From: Anaerolineae bacterium
Lineage (GTDB): Bacteria > Chloroflexota > Anaerolineae > Aggregatilineales > Phototrophicaceae
DNA length: 60,954 nt
Direction: 5' to 3'
Assembly (NCBI GenBank): GCA_014879665.1
Contig: JACSRP010000067.1
Location: 1 to 60,954 of the forward strand
Shown one piece after another: positions 49,306-57,964 of this stretch. The translations under genes were made by a program, and so were the position numbers. The notes under the pieces were generated by a model, which saw only the letters and a program-made list of their open reading frames with translations, was not told where the DNA came from and ran no database searches. The number at the start of each line of letters is the position of its first letter. Within the stretch, counting starts at the first letter, position 1.

Positions 49306-50586
49306 ATGGTGGCAGCCTACAATATGCCTATACAGACACATAACACCAACGCTTACGACACCGCGCTCGCGCAGTTTGATCGTGCAGTTCGCTATTTGCC
49401 GATTCCTGACGGCGTGGCGGAATTTTTGCGCTATCCGCGCCGCGAATTCACCGTGAATTTTCCGGTCAAACGAGATGATGGCAACCTTGAGATGTTCACC
49501 GGCTACCGGGTACATCACAGCACCATTCTAGGCCCCAGCAAAGGCGGCATTCGCTACAGCCTCGCTGTAGATATGAATGAAATACGCGCGCTGGCGATGT
49601 GGATGAGCTGGAAGTGCGCGCTGGCGGGGCTGCCCTTCGGCGGCGCAAAAGGCGGCGTGGTCGTTGATCCAAGGACGCTAAGCCCACATGAACTCGAAGC
49701 GCTGACTCGCCGTTTTGCCGCAGAACTGATTCCGGTGATCAGCCCTCACGCCGACATTCCCGCACCAGATATGGGCACCAACGCGCAGACCATGGCGTGG
49801 ATGATGGATACCTACAGCATGACGGTTGGTTATTCGGTACCGGCCATCGTCACCGGCAAACCGGTCAATATCGGCGGTAGTTTGGGACGTAATGAAGCGA
49901 CTGGTCACGGCGTGATCACTGCCATGACCGAGGCGCTCAAACGTAAAAACAGTTCCGATGCGGGCAGCGTTCGCGTCGTGATTCAGGGCTTCGGGAACGT
50001 GGGCAGCAACGCAGCCGCCCGCGCAGCTGAACTGGGCTTCACCGTAGTTGGCGCCAGCGACGTATTTGGCGGCATCTACAATCCCAATGGCCTCGATATT
50101 CGCGCGTTGCAGGCCTATGTTGCGGACAGCGGCGACCTGCGCGGCTATGCCGAAGGCGAACTGGTGACCAATGAAGAACTGCTGACGCTGCCCTGCGACG
50201 TGCTGATCCCGGCGGCGATGGAAGGACAGCTTACCCGCGAAAATGCGAACAAGGTTAAAGCTAGCTTGATTGTGGAAGGCGCGAACGGCCCGACCACGCC
50301 GGAAGCCGATGATATTCTCAATGATCGCGGCGTCACAATTGTTCCGGATATTCTCGCCAATGCGGGTGGCGTCATTGTTTCCTACTTTGAATGGGTGCAA
50401 GATCTGCAAGCATTCTTCTGGGATGAAGATGAAATTTTCCGCCAGCTAAACCGCGCGATGATCCGCACCTATGAGGCCACCGAGCGCACGGCTGAAGAAT
50501 ACGATGTGAACCTGCGTACGGCGGCACAGATATTCGCCATTAAGCGGGTGGCTGATGCGCTAATGACGCGCGGCTTCTACCCGTAG
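49306..50586 (+). CDS. gdhA: Glutamate dehydrogenase (Glu/Leu/Phe/Val family)
   Basis: The 426-residue protein interconverts glutamate with 2-oxoglutarate and ammonia using NAD(P). The family signature is present: GGIRYS, the catalytic Lys in LPFGGAKGGV, and PAPDMGTNAQTMAWM. The Rossmann NAD loop is VVIQGFGNVGSNAAARAAEL. The length matches hexameric GDH of bacteria and archaea. ATG 49324 is an alternative start. The long AT-rich leader suggests regulated, single-gene transcription, and a terminator follows at 50658. Leucine dehydrogenase is less likely because of length and the PAPDMGT phrase. Confidence 0.92.
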   Translation: MVAAYNMPIQTHNTNAYDTALAQFDRAVRYLPIPDGVAEFLRYPRREFTVNFPVKRDDGNLEMFTGYRVHHSTILGPSKGGIRYSLAVDMNEIRALAMWMSWKCALAGLPFGGAKGGVVVDPRTLSPHELEALTRRFAAELIPVISPHADIPAPDMGTNAQTMAWMMDTYSMTVGYSVPAIVTGKPVNIGGSLGRNEATGHGVITAMTEALKRKNSSDAGSVRVVIQGFGNVGSNAAARAAELGFTVVGASDVFGGIYNPNGLDIRALQAYVADSGDLRGYAEGELVTNEELLTLPCDVLIPAAMEGQLTRENANKVKASLIVEGANGPTTPEADDILNDRGVTIVPDILANAGGVIVSYFEWVQDLQAFFWDEDEIFRQLNRAMIRTYEATERTAEEYDVNLRTAAQIFAIKRVADALMTRGFYP

Positions 50587-50657
50587 CCAACACAAGGCGA
50601 CCCAGGGGCGTCTTGAAATAAATTTCTTCTAAAATATTTACCGTATTTCCCTCGGGG

Positions 50658-50697
50658 TGAAGGGCGGTTCTGGCAACGGAGCCGCCCTTCATATTTT
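50658..50697 (+). terminator. Rho-independent terminator of gdhA
   Basis: TGAAGGGCGG and CCGCCCTTCA form a 10-bp stem with a short internal extension around TGGCAAC, followed by TATTTTTC. Confidence 0.75.
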
Positions 50698-50781
50698 TCA
50701 GGCCATTTTGTGCGCCTATTCCGCGAATCATGGTTTAGAATAAAAATCTAATTCGGAAGATCATACCAGAGGGTCACTGCA

Positions 50782-51732
50782 ATGCGGCGAACGCTGTTAT
50801 CGGGCGCGGTCATTTTGCTTATGCTGACGGTACAGGCCGCACACGGGCAAATTGCCCCGTTCACCCCGCTGCCGCCTTTTGAAATTGTGATTGAAGCGCC
50901 GGGGATTATGCCTGAAGGGGTTGACTGGGATGAAGCAGGGTCTCGCTTCCTGATCACTTCACTAACCGACGGCGCGATTCGCAGCATAGATGATGCCGGA
51001 AGCGTAGAAATTTTTGCACAGGATGAAGACATCCCCACCAGCATTGGCCTTGAAGTGGATGAAACTCACAACCGCCTGCTGGTCGCCATCGCTGATAGAA
51101 GCGCATTTTCCGGCGGGGCAGGCCGCGCAGCTTTAGCCGCCTATGACCTGATCACACATGAACGGCTCTTTTTGACGGAGTTGGGGGGCGTATTCCCGTA
51201 TGAGCAGCATTTCGCCAACGATGTGGCGGTGGATGATGCGGGCAGCGCCTATGTGACTGACTCAACTGCGCCGGTTATTTATCGCGTGGATATGGACGGA
51301 AGTGCCGAAGTATTCCTGCAAGATGATCGGTTAATTGCGGATGGCATCGGGCTGAATGGGATTGGTTACCATCCTGACGGCTTCTTACTGGTCGCCTTCG
51401 CTAACAGCCTGCTCAAGGTGCCGCTGGATGATCCGGCGGCGTTCAGCGAAGTCGCTACCGATGATCCTGTTCATTTTGACGGTATTTTCCTGCATGAAGG
51501 CGCATGGCTGGTGGGGGTGAACAATACAGACGGTCAGCAAACGCTGGTGGCGATGAGCAGCGCTGACGATTGGGCAACGGCCACGACAGAAGGGCGCGTG
51601 TTATCTATGGGAGATGCGACCTCCATCACTCAGCGTGGAGATACCAGTTATTACATCAACGCCTATCTAGGCAACCCATCCGCTGAGGAATACGAGATCA
51701 TCTCGGTCAACTTTAGCTGCCTGTGCGAGTGA
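50782..51732 (+). CDS. Exported SMP-30/gluconolactonase-like propeller
   Basis: The 316-residue protein has a signal peptide (MRRTLLSGAVILLMLTVQAA...GQ). The mature part reads as a six-bladed propeller of the SMP-30/NHL type, with phrases such as PEGVDWDEAGSRFLITSLTD, FANDVAVDDAGSAYVTDS and ADGIGLNGIGYHPDGFLL. The repeated Asn/Asp-containing 'NDVAVD' and 'DGIGLN' motifs match the calcium/metal-site strands of SMP-30-like proteins. It could be an extracellular lactonase or only a binding propeller; no genetic partner clarifies this. It converges on another exported propeller gene. Confidence 0.75.
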   Translation: MRRTLLSGAVILLMLTVQAAHGQIAPFTPLPPFEIVIEAPGIMPEGVDWDEAGSRFLITSLTDGAIRSIDDAGSVEIFAQDEDIPTSIGLEVDETHNRLLVAIADRSAFSGGAGRAALAAYDLITHERLFLTELGGVFPYEQHFANDVAVDDAGSAYVTDSTAPVIYRVDMDGSAEVFLQDDRLIADGIGLNGIGYHPDGFLLVAFANSLLKVPLDDPAAFSEVATDDPVHFDGIFLHEGAWLVGVNNTDGQQTLVAMSSADDWATATTEGRVLSMGDATSITQRGDTSYYINAYLGNPSAEEYEIISVNFSCLCE

Positions 51733-51765
51733 AAGTCACCGGACGATGAAGGATGATCATCACCT

Positions 51766-53190
51766 TTACGGCACCGCGTAAATGGTCGTTGCCAGTTCAT
51801 CTGAGGCTACCGTTCCCCGCGCTCCTGATGCGACGATAAATGTGCCGTCAGGGCTAAATTGAACGGTATCGCTTGCGCGGGGCAGTATAAAAACAGGCTC
51901 GTCTGAATTGACATCATAGAAAAGGATCCCTGCTTCCGTCGGCACAGCTAGCATATTGCCCTGCGGATTGAATACCGGGATTCCCGTAAAAATCGTGTGT
52001 GGTTCCGGCAGCATCCAGCGTTCGACTTCAGTAGCCGTCGCCGCGTCCCACCAGATGATGGCGCTCTGTCCCGGCTCACAATCCCAGCCAAACCCGGTAT
52101 CCGGGAAATCGGTACAGATCTGGCCGAGTACAAAATTCCCGCTGGGGCTAAAAAATAACCGTAGATTGCCTGTCAGGATCAAAGCCGGATCGAAATTGAG
52201 CGCTTGTTCAACAAGCGTATCCCCATTCAGCGCATCTACAATTTGCAGCGTTGGCCCATCTTCACCGTCAATCAGAAGCGCAATGCGATTTTCATCCGGG
52301 CTAAACGCAAAAGTGCCAATGGTTCGATCTTCCCTGAGCGCGGCAATACGCTCGTCGTTTTCCGACAACTGCCTTGTGTAAAGCGTTAGCGGGTGGGAAT
52401 AAATTTCGCCCATCAGTAATTGAACAGCCTCGGCTTCTTCGATTTCCCGGCTTGACCATTCAGTTCCATCATTTGAGGCAATAAAAAATCGGTAGGCGTT
52501 TCCCGAAGACCATATACGGTAGAGCAGTGAACCGTCTGCCAGAAAGCGTATCGGGCGTTCGTCGGCATTTTCCTCTGGATGTTTGAGCGTGGTGACCTGC
52601 TGACCATCCACCAGATCAAGAATTCCAATGTCCTGATCAATGGAGCCGGCATCGCTTTCAGGGCAAACAATAGCGATATAACGCTGATCAGGGCTGATCA
52701 CAAAATATCCACTGCTCGTCGCGCCTGTATCGCAAGTTAGTTCACGGATCGGGCTTAGGCTGGCAACATTTGCAGGCGAAATCACATTGCTGGCGATCTG
52801 AACGATTTCTGGCGCAGGTTGAGAAACATCTGCTGCTTCAACCGGCAGCAGCCATGCCACCCCATCGGCACCGTCCACCGTCCAGCCGGTCAAACCCTGA
52901 TAATCCACCTGCCACCACGCGAAGCCGTCGGCGCAAACCGGGCCATCCAACACAGCAAACATTTCTCCGGCAGGGATTGCCCCAACCTGCGTACCCGAAC
53001 GTGACGGTATATCGCGCACGTTGTTGGCATCTCCGGGTGCAACCTGACCATTCTCGCCAACGATCAGTGCTACCGGAATGATGCCCTGCCCAGTACATTC
53101 AGGGGAAACACCGTCTGATTGAGCGGTGACGAAAACAAAAGGGATGATAAGACCTAAGCTTAAAATAGCAGCGTTGATGATTTTTCGCAT
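51766..53190 (-). CDS. Exported SH3-domain and beta-propeller protein
   Basis: The 474-residue protein has a signal peptide (MRKIINAAILSLGLIIPFVF...TAQ). Residues 30-120 form a bacterial SH3-like module (VRDIPSRSGTQVGAIPAGEM ... WWQVDYQGLTGWTVDG), which in other proteins binds cell-wall or protein ligands. A TolB/WD40-like propeller occupies the rest (SPDQRYIAIVCPES, SPDENRIALLIDG, SPSGNFVLGQICTD, SPDGTFIVASGARG). No catalytic residues are seen. It is smaller than, but built like, the 998-residue propeller protein at 39417, so the two may be paralogous surface proteins. Confidence 0.8.
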   Translation of the reverse strand: MRKIINAAILSLGLIIPFVFVTAQSDGVSPECTGQGIIPVALIVGENGQVAPGDANNVRDIPSRSGTQVGAIPAGEMFAVLDGPVCADGFAWWQVDYQGLTGWTVDGADGVAWLLPVEAADVSQPAPEIVQIASNVISPANVASLSPIRELTCDTGATSSGYFVISPDQRYIAIVCPESDAGSIDQDIGILDLVDGQQVTTLKHPEENADERPIRFLADGSLLYRIWSSGNAYRFFIASNDGTEWSSREIEEAEAVQLLMGEIYSHPLTLYTRQLSENDERIAALREDRTIGTFAFSPDENRIALLIDGEDGPTLQIVDALNGDTLVEQALNFDPALILTGNLRLFFSPSGNFVLGQICTDFPDTGFGWDCEPGQSAIIWWDAATATEVERWMLPEPHTIFTGIPVFNPQGNMLAVPTEAGILFYDVNSDEPVFILPRASDTVQFSPDGTFIVASGARGTVASDELATTIYAVP

Positions 53191-53230
53191 TAATCATAAT
53201 CTCCTCAAAAATGGACCGGCAATAAATAGC

Positions 53231-53258
53231 AAAAAAGGATGTAGCTTTTGCTACACCC
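53231..53258 (-). terminator. Rho-independent terminator of gatB
   Basis: On the minus strand GGGTGTAGC and GCTACATCC form a 9-bp stem (one wobble) around AAAA, followed by TTTTTT. It lies 35 bp after the gatB stop. Confidence 0.8.
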
Positions 53259-53292
53259 TCGATAAACTATATCACGACTTCCAGCGGCGTGC

Positions 53293-54759
53293 TTATCCCC
53301 GCTTCGCTTCCAGCGCCTTCGCCAGCAGTTCCTTGACCACGCCGGGGTTGCCCTGACCTTTGAGGATGCCCATCACCTTGCCCATCATCGGGCCAAACAG
53401 CTTATCTTTGCCCGACAGGTATTCTTCTACCCACGCCGGGTTTTCAGCGATCATCTGCGCGATGGCGGCATCTACCGCGCCGGTATCGCTGATCTGCGCC
53501 AGCCCCTTTGCATCCACGATCTTCTGCGCGTCATCGCCGGTTTCAAACATTTCAGCCAGCACCGTCACGCCGGTAGCCTTGTTAATGCTGCCGCCGTCTA
53601 CCAGCTTGACCAACCCGGCGAACTGCTGCGGGGTGATCTGAATGGACTCAATCGCTTCACGTTCTACATTATGCGTGTTCAGCAGGCCGAACAACTGCCC
53701 GATCAGCCAATTTGCCAGCGATTTAGCATTCGCGCCTTCGGCTAGCGCCGCGTCAAAATAATGGGCAATGCTTTGATCGGCCACCAGCACTGAAGCATCG
53801 TAGCGGTTTAAGCCTAACTCATTCATGAAGCGGTCACGCTTGGCATCTGGCAGTTCCGGCAAGCCCGCGCGAATTTCGGCCACCCACTCGCGGCTCACTT
53901 CGACAATCGGCAAATCGGGTTCCGGGAAATAGCGGTATTCTTCGGCACTTTCCTTGTAACGCTGCACCACCGTGCGCTGTTTGGCCTCATCCCAGCCCAT
54001 GGTCGCCTGACGCACACCTTCGCCATTTTCCCACGCCTTGATCTGGCGGGTGGTTTCGTATTCAATCGAGCGATAAAGACTACGAATGCTGTTCAGATTT
54101 TTGACTTCGGTACGGGTACGGTAATCGGTATCGTCCTTGTGCTGCACGCTGATATTTGGCTCGATACGCATAATGCCCTTGCTCATATCACCGTCGTTCA
54201 CGCCCAGATACTGTAAAATAGTGCGCAGCTTACGGGCATAGGCTTCGGCAACTTCGGCGCTGTGAATATCTGGCTCGGTCACAATTTCTAACAGCGGCAC
54301 GCCGGCGCGGTTGAGGTCAATCAGGCTGCCATCCATAGTGTGCATGGATTTACCGGTGTCTTCTTCCAGATGGGCGCGGCGGATACGGATGCGCTGGGTG
54401 CTGCCATCGCTGAGGTCAATATCTACATAGCCATTCACGCACAATGGGCGATCATACTGGCTGATCTGATAACCCTTGGGCAGGTCAGGATAGAAATAAC
54501 TTTTACGGGCAAACTGGTTGAACGGTGGAATTTCGCAGTTCAACGCCAGCCCGACCATCATCGCCATTTCCAGCGCGCGGCGGTTGATCACTGGCAGCGT
54601 GCCGGGAAGCCCCATAGATACCGGATCAACAGCGGTGTTCGGCGGGGCGGTCACGCTGTCTACCACCGGGCAGGCGCTAAACATTTTACTTTCAGTCAGA
54701 AGCTCGGCATGAATTTCTAAGCCGACAATAGTTGTCCAGTTAGCATTTGGCATGTTCAT
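53293..54759 (-). CDS. gatB: Asp-tRNA(Asn)/Glu-tRNA(Gln) amidotransferase subunit B
   Basis: The 488-residue subunit converts misacylated Glu-tRNA-Gln (and in some bacteria Asp-tRNA-Asn) through phosphorylation and amidation, with ammonia from GatA. The catalytic cradle begins [20 protein letters not shown] and includes the signature [15 protein letters not shown] and [18 protein letters not shown]. The C-terminal YqeY-like tail ends in [20 protein letters not shown]. gatA and gatC are not in the window. Because asnS is present, the complex is probably needed for Gln-tRNA. The gene is divergent from a GNAT gene. Confidence 0.95.
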   Translation of the reverse strand: MNMPNANWTTIVGLEIHAELLTESKMFSACPVVDSVTAPPNTAVDPVSMGLPGTLPVINRRALEMAMMVGLALNCEIPPFNQFARKSYFYPDLPKGYQISQYDRPLCVNGYVDIDLSDGSTQRIRIRRAHLEEDTGKSMHTMDGSLIDLNRAGVPLLEIVTEPDIHSAEVAEAYARKLRTILQYLGVNDGDMSKGIMRIEPNISVQHKDDTDYRTRTEVKNLNSIRSLYRSIEYETTRQIKAWENGEGVRQATMGWDEAKQRTVVQRYKESAEEYRYFPEPDLPIVEVSREWVAEIRAGLPELPDAKRDRFMNELGLNRYDASVLVADQSIAHYFDAALAEGANAKSLANWLIGQLFGLLNTHNVEREAIESIQITPQQFAGLVKLVDGGSINKATGVTVLAEMFETGDDAQKIVDAKGLAQISDTGAVDAAIAQMIAENPAWVEEYLSGKDKLFGPMMGKVMGILKGQGNPGVVKELLAKALEAKRG

Positions 54760-54828
54760 CAGGTTTTGTATTTGCGATGCGAATGGCGTGATTGTAGCAT
54801 AAATTGCACGTTACAAAGGGGAAATAAG

Positions 54829-55425
54829 ATGCCCGGCCATAAAGATCCAATTTTGCTCGATATTCCCGAAGCATTCACGACTGAACGTCTAACCCTTCGC
54901 GCCTATAAACCCGGTGATGGGCTGCCATTTTTTGAGGCGATGCAAGAATCGCGGGCGGCGCTGGAAACATGGCTGATGCCGTGGGTGGCCTTTCCGCAAA
55001 CCCCGGAAGAAAGCGAAATTCGCGCCCGTCGTATGCTGGCGCGATTCATCCTGCGAGAAGATGTGAGCCTGGTTGTAGAGCGCACAAGCGACAAATACTT
55101 CGTCGGCGCGATTGGCCTGCATCGGATCAACTGGGCAGTGCCAGCGATGGAGATCGGCTACTGGGTACGTAGTTCGCTTTCAGGGCAAGGCTATGTGACT
55201 GAAGCCGTGAACGGACTGACTGATTTTGCGTTTCGGGCGTTGGGCGTGGAACGGCTGGAAATTCGCTGCGATCCGCTGAATGAAAAGAGCGCCGCCGTCG
55301 CCCGGCGCGCCGGTTTCACGCTGGAAGGGACATTGCGACACACTTACACCAATGCAATCGGTGACGGCTTCAGCGACACGCAGCTTTTCGCCCTGCTGCG
55401 CAGCGAGTGGGAAGGGGGGCGATAA
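54829..55425 (+). CDS. GNAT-family N-acetyltransferase (RimJ/RimL-like)
   Basis: The 198-residue product starts at ATG 54829 with AAAGGGG upstream. The pattern FTTERLTLRAYKPGDGLPFF ... FVGAIGLHRINW ... MEIGYWVRSSLSGQGYVTEA ... LEIRCDPLNEKSAAVARRAGF matches the acetyl-CoA fold of RimJ/RimL-type enzymes, with the pyrophosphate loop SGQGYVTEA. These modify protein N-termini or small amines. It follows the family order Acetyltransf_3. It lies upstream of rmuC on the same strand with no link evident. Confidence 0.85.
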   Translation: MPGHKDPILLDIPEAFTTERLTLRAYKPGDGLPFFEAMQESRAALETWLMPWVAFPQTPEESEIRARRMLARFILREDVSLVVERTSDKYFVGAIGLHRINWAVPAMEIGYWVRSSLSGQGYVTEAVNGLTDFAFRALGVERLEIRCDPLNEKSAAVARRAGFTLEGTLRHTYTNAIGDGFSDTQLFALLRSEWEGGR

Positions 55426-55521
55426 ACTGGTTTTCACACCTTTTTCAGTTTTTATCCATCTTTAAGCTGCTTTCGGGTGTTATGCTTCTTTTAATAACCC
55501 TTGGCTATAAAGGAAGTTGTA

Positions 55522-56883
55522 ATGGATGTTGCTTCTGGTATCACCCTTGCCTTATTAGTAATCTCTATTCTGCTAATTGTGTTGCTGCTTGGTGGAATCT
55601 TCTGGCTCAGAAAAACGTTTCAGACGACGACGAAAAGAATGCAGCAGGAATTAGACTCGACCGCTAAAAATCAGCTTGCTTATGAGCAAAAGTTAATCGA
55701 AGAAAGATTAAAGAATGCTTCTTCTGAAATAACACAGGTCGTAGATAAGGCGACTGCGGCGTTAGCGGCACAAAACAAGCTTTTTACCGAGCAAATGAAC
55801 AGTGTCAGATCTGAACTGAATACCGTTTCTAGTAACACCACCAACAATGTTGTGCGCGAATCGCAGCAGCAGCGTGAAGCAGTTGAGCAATTTATGAAAC
55901 AGCAAAATAATGCTGTCGAGCAGTTTATGAAACAACAGTCGGATGGTATAACCACTACGATCAGTGAGGTTCGAGCCACGATCAGCGAGCTTGAATCAAA
56001 GCGAAATGAAATTGAGCAGAATCGTGCTAGTGAAGTCGGAATGCTCAAAAGTGAAATTAATAGGGTGCTTAGTGTATCAAAGCAGCTTCATGAAGCACTG
56101 ACCAGCAATAACCGCAGGGGGCAGTGGGGCGAAAAAATTGCGGAAGATATTCTGCACGCAGTTGGTATGCAAGAAAATATAGGGTACTTAAAACAGAAAA
56201 CCATACAGGGAGAGAATGCAAAATTCAGGCCAGACTTCACCTTTATACTTCCGCAGGATAAAAAGCTGAATATGGATGTGAAGTTCCCGATGCAGAATTA
56301 CGTTAAATACCTAAATGCCGGAAATAGCAGCGACTCTGAATCTGCTGCCAAAGATTTCATTCGAGATGTGAGAGGCCATGTTAAGGCTGTTTGCTCAAAA
56401 GAATATATTAACGCGCAGGCGAACACGCTCGATTACGTCCTTTTGTTCATCCCCAATGAAGCCGTATATCAATTCATCCTTGAGTATGATTTTAAGAATA
56501 ACAATCAGCTTTTCGATGAATCGCTCAAGGGCGGCGTGGTTCTCTGCTCTCCGCTAAACCTTTTCGCAGTACTTCGGGTTATTTATCAAGCTCAAATTCA
56601 TTATCAGGTTGACAAATCTTCTCAAAAACTGATGACATTACTCCAGAAATTTGAGAGGCAGTGGAAGGATTATTCGAATCAGGTGGACGCGGTTAGCAAG
56701 CGATTCGATCAAGTGCAGGCCGATTTCAAGGCGCTGACTGGAGTTCGTACCGATAAATTGGCAAAAGCATTCGATGAAATAGGTGCGTTATCCCACGCAA
56801 TAACGTCTGATGATATGCCGGAAGTAGAATTGGCTGCTGAAAATGAACACTATAGCTCTGAAGACAGTTTTGTAACCGCATAG
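55522..56883 (+). CDS. rmuC: RmuC-family DNA recombination protein
   Basis: The 453-residue product starts at ATG 55522 behind AAAGGAAG. An N-terminal membrane anchor (about residues 5-30) is followed by a long coiled coil (about 35-190), then the RmuC nuclease-like domain beginning GQWGEKIAEDILHAVGM (about residue 199) with PDFTFILPQDKKLNMDVKFP, which recalls PD-(D/E)xK folds. RmuC limits certain inversions and is linked to DNA repair. The gene is visibly richer in A/T and in AAA/AAT codons than its neighbours, which may hint at recent acquisition. Its promoter is not clear. Confidence 0.9.
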   Translation: MDVASGITLALLVISILLIVLLLGGIFWLRKTFQTTTKRMQQELDSTAKNQLAYEQKLIEERLKNASSEITQVVDKATAALAAQNKLFTEQMNSVRSELNTVSSNTTNNVVRESQQQREAVEQFMKQQNNAVEQFMKQQSDGITTTISEVRATISELESKRNEIEQNRASEVGMLKSEINRVLSVSKQLHEALTSNNRRGQWGEKIAEDILHAVGMQENIGYLKQKTIQGENAKFRPDFTFILPQDKKLNMDVKFPMQNYVKYLNAGNSSDSESAAKDFIRDVRGHVKAVCSKEYINAQANTLDYVLLFIPNEAVYQFILEYDFKNNNQLFDESLKGGVVLCSPLNLFAVLRVIYQAQIHYQVDKSSQKLMTLLQKFERQWKDYSNQVDAVSKRFDQVQADFKALTGVRTDKLAKAFDEIGALSHAITSDDMPEVELAAENEHYSSEDSFVTA

Positions 56884-56947
56884 GCCTGAGCATTAGGATG
56901 GGCGAAAGCGCCGCCCACGCCAAACTTCACAAACCTCATAACCGTAG

Positions 56948-57012
56948 GGGCGCAGCACGCTGCGCCCTGTACATATTCCTCCAACCCACAAATCTGTACA
57001 TATTCCCCCAAC
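56948..57012. repeat. Hairpin and short direct repeat after rmuC
   Basis: A GC hairpin GGGCGCAGC-AC-GCTGCGCCC (56948-56967) is followed by two copies of CTGTACATATTCCTCCAAC-like sequence (56967-56985 and 56994-57012, one mismatch) at a 27-bp spacing. The hairpin lacks a T tract. Only two copies exist, so this is not a CRISPR. Confidence 0.5.
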
Positions 57013-57150
57013 TCGCAATCCCGTGCGTTTTTGTAGATTTCTGTAGATTTGTGACCATTCCCTCTGCCCAACCGCCGCCCGCCGCGCTACAATGATTGTG
57101 AAGTTCTGAACAGGCTTTATGCCCTTCTTGTCTGATTCGAGTGTTTCTCC

Positions 57151-57912
57151 ATGACCATCATCAGTCTCTCGCTCATTTTCTCAACTATCACCACCCTCAT
57201 CAGCTTCATCTTCGCCGGCATTGTACTCTGGCGCTGGGTTGGCTCTCGCAGGCGTGGGCGGCACAGCCCCTACCTGCTGGCATGGGGCATCGGCCTGCTG
57301 CTGTACGGTCTTGGCGCATTCTGCCAGATCGTGCTGTATTTCACGTGGAGCAGCATCGCCTTCGGTCTGTGGTATTGGGCGGGAGCCATCGCCGTTGCGC
57401 CGTGGTTGGGGCAGGGGACGGTTTATCTGCTCTGGCGCAAGGGCAATATTGCCCGCAATATTCAGATGGCGCTCATTTTGATTTCAGTGATGACCTTACC
57501 CTGGGCGCTGTTCATGACCCCGATGAACGCCGCTGCATGGCAGCCGCAGACCGATATGACGGTGATGATCAACGATATCCTCACCAGAGGCGGCGTGCGC
57601 GTCTTTTCGCCGGTCATGAATATCTGGGGCACGCTCGCGCTGGTGGGCGGGGCGATCTATTCGGCCATGCTGTTCCGCCGCAAGCAAATTCTGCCTAATC
57701 GTATGATCGGCAATTGGTTGATCGCGGCAGGCGGCCTGTTTCCGGCGCTGGGTGGTTCGCTGATTCGCGCCGGTGTGCCTGAGCTCAAATATGGCGGTGA
57801 GATGATCGGCGTGATCCTGATTTTCGCCGGCTTCCTGCTGGCAACCCGTGTTCCTGAAGAAGTCAAAGACCTGCGCGAGCGCCGCCGCACCACCGCCAAC
57901 AGCAGTTCGTAA
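57151..57912 (+). CDS. Polytopic membrane protein of unknown function
   Basis: The 253-residue protein has about seven hydrophobic segments, starting with MTIISLSLIFSTITTLISFI. Basic loops alternate (VGSRRRGRHSP, LWRKGNIARN, FRRKQILPNRM). It ends with the charged tail VPEEVKDLRERRRTT. No transporter or enzyme motif is recognised. It lies 52 bp upstream of accC, with no terminator between, so it may be the first gene of the carboxylase operon. Confidence 0.65.
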   Translation: MTIISLSLIFSTITTLISFIFAGIVLWRWVGSRRRGRHSPYLLAWGIGLLLYGLGAFCQIVLYFTWSSIAFGLWYWAGAIAVAPWLGQGTVYLLWRKGNIARNIQMALILISVMTLPWALFMTPMNAAAWQPQTDMTVMINDILTRGGVRVFSPVMNIWGTLALVGGAIYSAMLFRRKQILPNRMIGNWLIAAGGLFPALGGSLIRAGVPELKYGGEMIGVILIFAGFLLATRVPEEVKDLRERRRTTANSSS

Positions 57913-57964
57913 TCCCCCGCGCGATCATGGTATCCTCTGCGGAGTTGGGGGTGAGGGCTTTGCT

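Noticed and set aside
56967..57012. CRISPR-like direct repeat
   Set aside because: Only two copies exist at a 27-bp spacing and the spacer is under 10 bp, so no array is present.
57848..57964. Upstream extension of accC to 57848
   Set aside because: It would overlap the membrane-protein gene by 65 nt and adds residues not seen in the family; the TTG at 57965 has a ribosome site and matches the expected N-terminus.
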